Assembly: GCA_017860725.1 (NCBI GenBank)
Contig: JAGDMX010000024.1
Coordinates: 1 to 15,127, forward strand
Direction: 5' to 3'
DNA: 15,127 nt
From: Chloroflexota bacterium
GTDB lineage: Bacteria; Chloroflexota; Anaerolineae; Anaerolineales; UBA4823
Part shown: positions 13,124-15,127 of the stretch, piece after piece
How positions within the stretch are numbered: position 1 is the first letter of the stretch
How the letters are laid out: each line of letters starts with the position of its first letter
The notes under the pieces: generated by a model
The model's input: only the letters and a program-made list of their open reading frames with translations
Databases searched by the model: none
Told to the model about the DNA's origin: nothing
Position numbers and translations under genes: made by a program

Positions 13124-14453
13124 CCAGGACTTTGAGCGAGCCTCATCCAGAGCATTTTGGCGCAGGATTGTCACGCGTTTAACCGGCAAGAACAATGAGC
13201 TGCTGCCTTTCGATGACGTACGAGAGAAGCTTTCTTTTCGCGGACAGCATTACATTGGCCTACAGCAAGTCTCAATCAGTAAGATTGTGGGCAGCATGGG
13301 CAGATTTAATGATTTTGATCGGGCGTTTTTGCCCACGCAAACGCGCACCAAAGGTCGCTGGATGAGTATCGACAAGGCGCACTATCAAGAGATCAACCTG
13401 CCCCCGGTTGACTTGTACAAAATCGGAGAGATCTATTTTGTCAAAGATGGGAATCATCGGGTCTCGGTTGCCCAGGATCGGGGACAGGAATTCATTGACG
13501 CATACGTGACCGAAATCGATATCCCGGTAATGCTGACGGCGGATACCAAGCTGCAAGATTTAGATCTGAAACAGGAGCAAGCCAATTTTATCCTGGAGAC
13601 CGGATTAGATCGGCTGCGCCCAGAGGCCGCAATCGAAGCCTCTGCGTTGGGAATGTATCCAAAGCTGATGGAGCACATCCGGACTCACCGCTGGTACCTG
13701 GGTATTCAGAAAGGTGAGGAGGTTGCCTGGGATGAGGCGGTGATCTCCTGGTATGACCATGTCTATCTTCCGGTGATTGATGTCATCCGGAAAAACAACC
13801 TGGAAAAATCATTCCCCGGTACAAAAGATGCGGATTTATATCTGTGGATCATGGAGTACATGGGGAATATTAAACAAGCTCACCTGACGGCTGCGGAGGA
13901 TCAGGATAGTGCGAAATCCGAAGCCGGACGGCAGTTGATCGAGGACTTTCAATCTCCAGAGGTGAAAGATTTAGTTCGCATCGCTAACCGAAATTCCTGG
14001 CTCCAGGACTGGATTCTGCAACAAGAGCAGATCGAGTTTTTGAAGGAAACCGGTATCAACGACCTGCGCCCGGACAGCGATATCAAGACGACCTTGCTGG
14101 GTCAGTACGAGACCTTGAAAGAGCATATTGCTGCCCACCGGTGGTATCTGGGTGAGCAGCACCAGCGAGAAGTTACCGGTGAGGAGGCGGTGACTTCCTG
14201 GTACGATTATGTTTATCTGCCGATTGTTAACATCATCCGCGAGCAGAATATCCTGCAAGAATTTCCCGGGCGCACCGAGACCGATCTATACTTATGGATT
14301 ATTCGCCACCAATGGATTTTGCGAGAGAATTATCAAAGTGAAGTCTCCATCAGTGAAGCCGCCGAGCAGTTTACCGAAGAATATTCTCCAAAAGGCGTGA
14401 AGAAAGCAATTCAGGCGATTAAAAAGGCGGCGGGATTAGAAAAAGGCAGTTAA
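13101..14453 (+). CDS. ParB-like N-terminal domain protein with tandem 150-residue repeats
   Basis: A 450-residue protein. After a basic N-terminus (17-50), residues 98-140 resemble a ParB/Srx-type domain: VDLYKIGEIYFVKDGNHRVSVAQDRG, with DGNHR at 116-120. Two copies of a unit of about 95 residues follow at 159-255 and 309-405, exactly 150 residues apart. Each has E..FxxETGxxxLRP, HRWYLG (196-201 and 346-351), EAVxSWYDxVYLP (212-224 and 362-374), an Ir..N.L..FPG segment and ADLYLWI/TDLYLWI. The linker (256-308) is acidic and helical. I do not recognise a characterised family for the repeat; the ParB-like part might bind CTP/DNA or be a degenerate nuclease fold. AGGAG (13087-13091) precedes the ATG. 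It is the last gene of the patatin-phosphoesterase unit. Its stop shares TTAA with the convergent gene. Confidence 0.78.
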   Translation: MTIDQLANQDFERASSRAFWRRIVTRLTGKNNELLPFDDVREKLSFRGQHYIGLQQVSISKIVGSMGRFNDFDRAFLPTQTRTKGRWMSIDKAHYQEINLPPVDLYKIGEIYFVKDGNHRVSVAQDRGQEFIDAYVTEIDIPVMLTADTKLQDLDLKQEQANFILETGLDRLRPEAAIEASALGMYPKLMEHIRTHRWYLGIQKGEEVAWDEAVISWYDHVYLPVIDVIRKNNLEKSFPGTKDADLYLWIMEYMGNIKQAHLTAAEDQDSAKSEAGRQLIEDFQSPEVKDLVRIANRNSWLQDWILQQEQIEFLKETGINDLRPDSDIKTTLLGQYETLKEHIAAHRWYLGEQHQREVTGEEAVTSWYDYVYLPIVNIIREQNILQEFPGRTETDLYLWIIRHQWILRENYQSEVSISEAAEQFTEEYSPKGVKKAIQAIKKAAGLEKGS

Positions 14454-15127
14454 CGATTTTGTAATTCTGCCACGACTGTGCGCACGGTCTCTACATCGCT
14501 AATTTTCCCCTGTCCAACCAGGTCCTTGACGGCGGTGTTCAGGTCGATCTCGGCGGTCAGCCCCAGCGCTTCTAAAAGGTCCGCCAGCGGTACCTGGCAT
14601 TGCTCGACAATTTCATTCAGGGTGTGACGCCCCTTGATCTCGCTGCCAGGCAGGATTTGCCCAGGCGGCAGGGGCGTTGGACCACTGCCTTCCCCGCTCC
14701 CTTGAATCGACTCTTGCGGCACATGACTGCTCTCCGGCTGCGGCGTTGGTTCAATGGCTGCCGGGGCAGCCGGCTGAGTCGGCTCAGGCGTTGGCTGCTC
14801 CACAGGCTGCGTGGCTGTCAGCTCCAGGCCGGGCTCCGCCGGCGCAGAGCTGTCATCGCCGGAGGGTGAAGCTCCGCTCAGATATGCGCTGATCTTGTCG
14901 CGGACACCACTGACTTCGAAATCCGGCAGCAGGGCTTCAAGGTCTTTCAGGGCAGTTTCCGGCGGAATGTCATTCGGGATTCCGAGGAGCAGATACAACT
15001 CGGCCTGGGGAATCTGGAAGCCATCCGAAACTTGTTGGATGGTCATCCAGCCCTTGATATCCTCCGTGGAGGACAGGCTGCCGGTGCCGATCAGCTCTTT
15101 ACCACTGACTGCCCAGAAGCCGGTGGA
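14450..15127 (-). CDS. C-terminal part of a Pro-rich twin-repeat protein, N-terminus beyond window
   Basis: The frame is open to the window edge, giving at least 225 residues; an internal ATG at 15046 is not the real start because upstream codons read as coherent protein (FWAVSGKELIGTGSL...EDIKGW). Two related small domains are seen. Domain 1 is IKGWMTIQQVSDGFQIPQAE (24-43) continuing to EVSGVRDKI; domain 2 is IKGRHTLNEIVEQCQVPLAD (164-183) continuing to DVETVRTVV. They share IKGxxTLxEIxxxxxIPxxxLxxxLGLxxxIxxxTAxKDL and VxxVR. A Pro/Thr/Gln linker (about 86-160) joins them. Such tails occur on membrane proteins of Chloroflexota (DUF4405-type, from memory); no membrane segment is visible in this fragment. 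It overlaps the convergent gene by four bases at TTAA. Confidence 0.75.
   Translation of the reverse strand, partial: STGFWAVSGKELIGTGSLSSTEDIKGWMTIQQVSDGFQIPQAELYLLLGIPNDIPPETALKDLEALLPDFEVSGVRDKISAYLSGASPSGDDSSAPAEPGLELTATQPVEQPTPEPTQPAAPAAIEPTPQPESSHVPQESIQGSGEGSGPTPLPPGQILPGSEIKGRHTLNEIVEQCQVPLADLLEALGLTAEIDLNTAVKDLVGQGKISDVETVRTVVAELQNR

Overview
The window looks like a chromosomal segment of a Chloroflexota bacterium, most likely an Anaerolineae-type lineage. That assignment is an inference from gene families: SCP2-domain proteins next to an MGAT-like acyltransferase, ParB-like proteins with repeats, a PHA-type regulator with a phasin, and a proline-rich protein with twin small repeats. 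No rRNA or marker gene is present to prove it. Coding density is high, base composition is moderate, and gene starts and stops often overlap. I saw no tRNA, rRNA, CRISPR array, transposase or phage gene. No gene-free stretch exceeds 300 bases; the longest, 11425-11679, is a promoter region.

Layout. (1) 1-513 is the end of a membrane protein. (2) 525-3327 (+) is a surface-sugar unit: an extended -10 promoter, a leader hairpin, a NusG/RfaH-type antiterminator paralogue, an ops-like sequence, and two overlapping GDP-mannose 4,6-dehydratase genes, the second divergent. (3) 6776-3324 (-) is a storage-granule unit: a near-consensus promoter with two operators, a 60-residue membrane-active-looking protein, a phasin-like protein, a repeat and a strong terminator, then a PhaR-like regulator overlapping a lipoprotein S41 peptidase. 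(4) 6813-10124 (+) is a lipid unit transcribed divergently from (3): SCP2 protein, NAD-dependent epimerase, acyltransferase, second SCP2 protein. (5) 11499-10132 (-) is a patatin-like lipase whose promoter carries the same operator as the phasin promoter. (6) 11615-14453 (+) holds a second patatin, a metallophosphoesterase and a ParB-like protein with a tandem repeat, all overlapping. (7) 14450-15127 (-) is the C-terminal part of a twin-repeat protein cut by the window edge.

How the parts may fit. The centre reads as a lipid or polyester storage region: granule-surface proteins and their regulator, lipid-carrier proteins with an acyltransferase, and a lipase. The strongest non-coding signal is a 15-bp palindrome, TGACGCRNCGYGTYR, found three times. 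It lies over the spacer and start point of the phasin promoter and over the -35/spacer of the first patatin promoter, both of which are TTGACA-17-TATATT. This implies one repressor controlling granule coating and lipid hydrolysis together. The PhaR-like protein also shares its C-terminal half with the phasin, so it may sense granules by binding them. No polymer synthase gene is in the window, so the stored material (PHA, triacylglycerol or wax) is not determined.

A second non-coding layer is a dispersed family built on TCGGGATAA/TTATCCCGA inverted repeats in three intergenic gaps (near 1191, 5986 and 11514).
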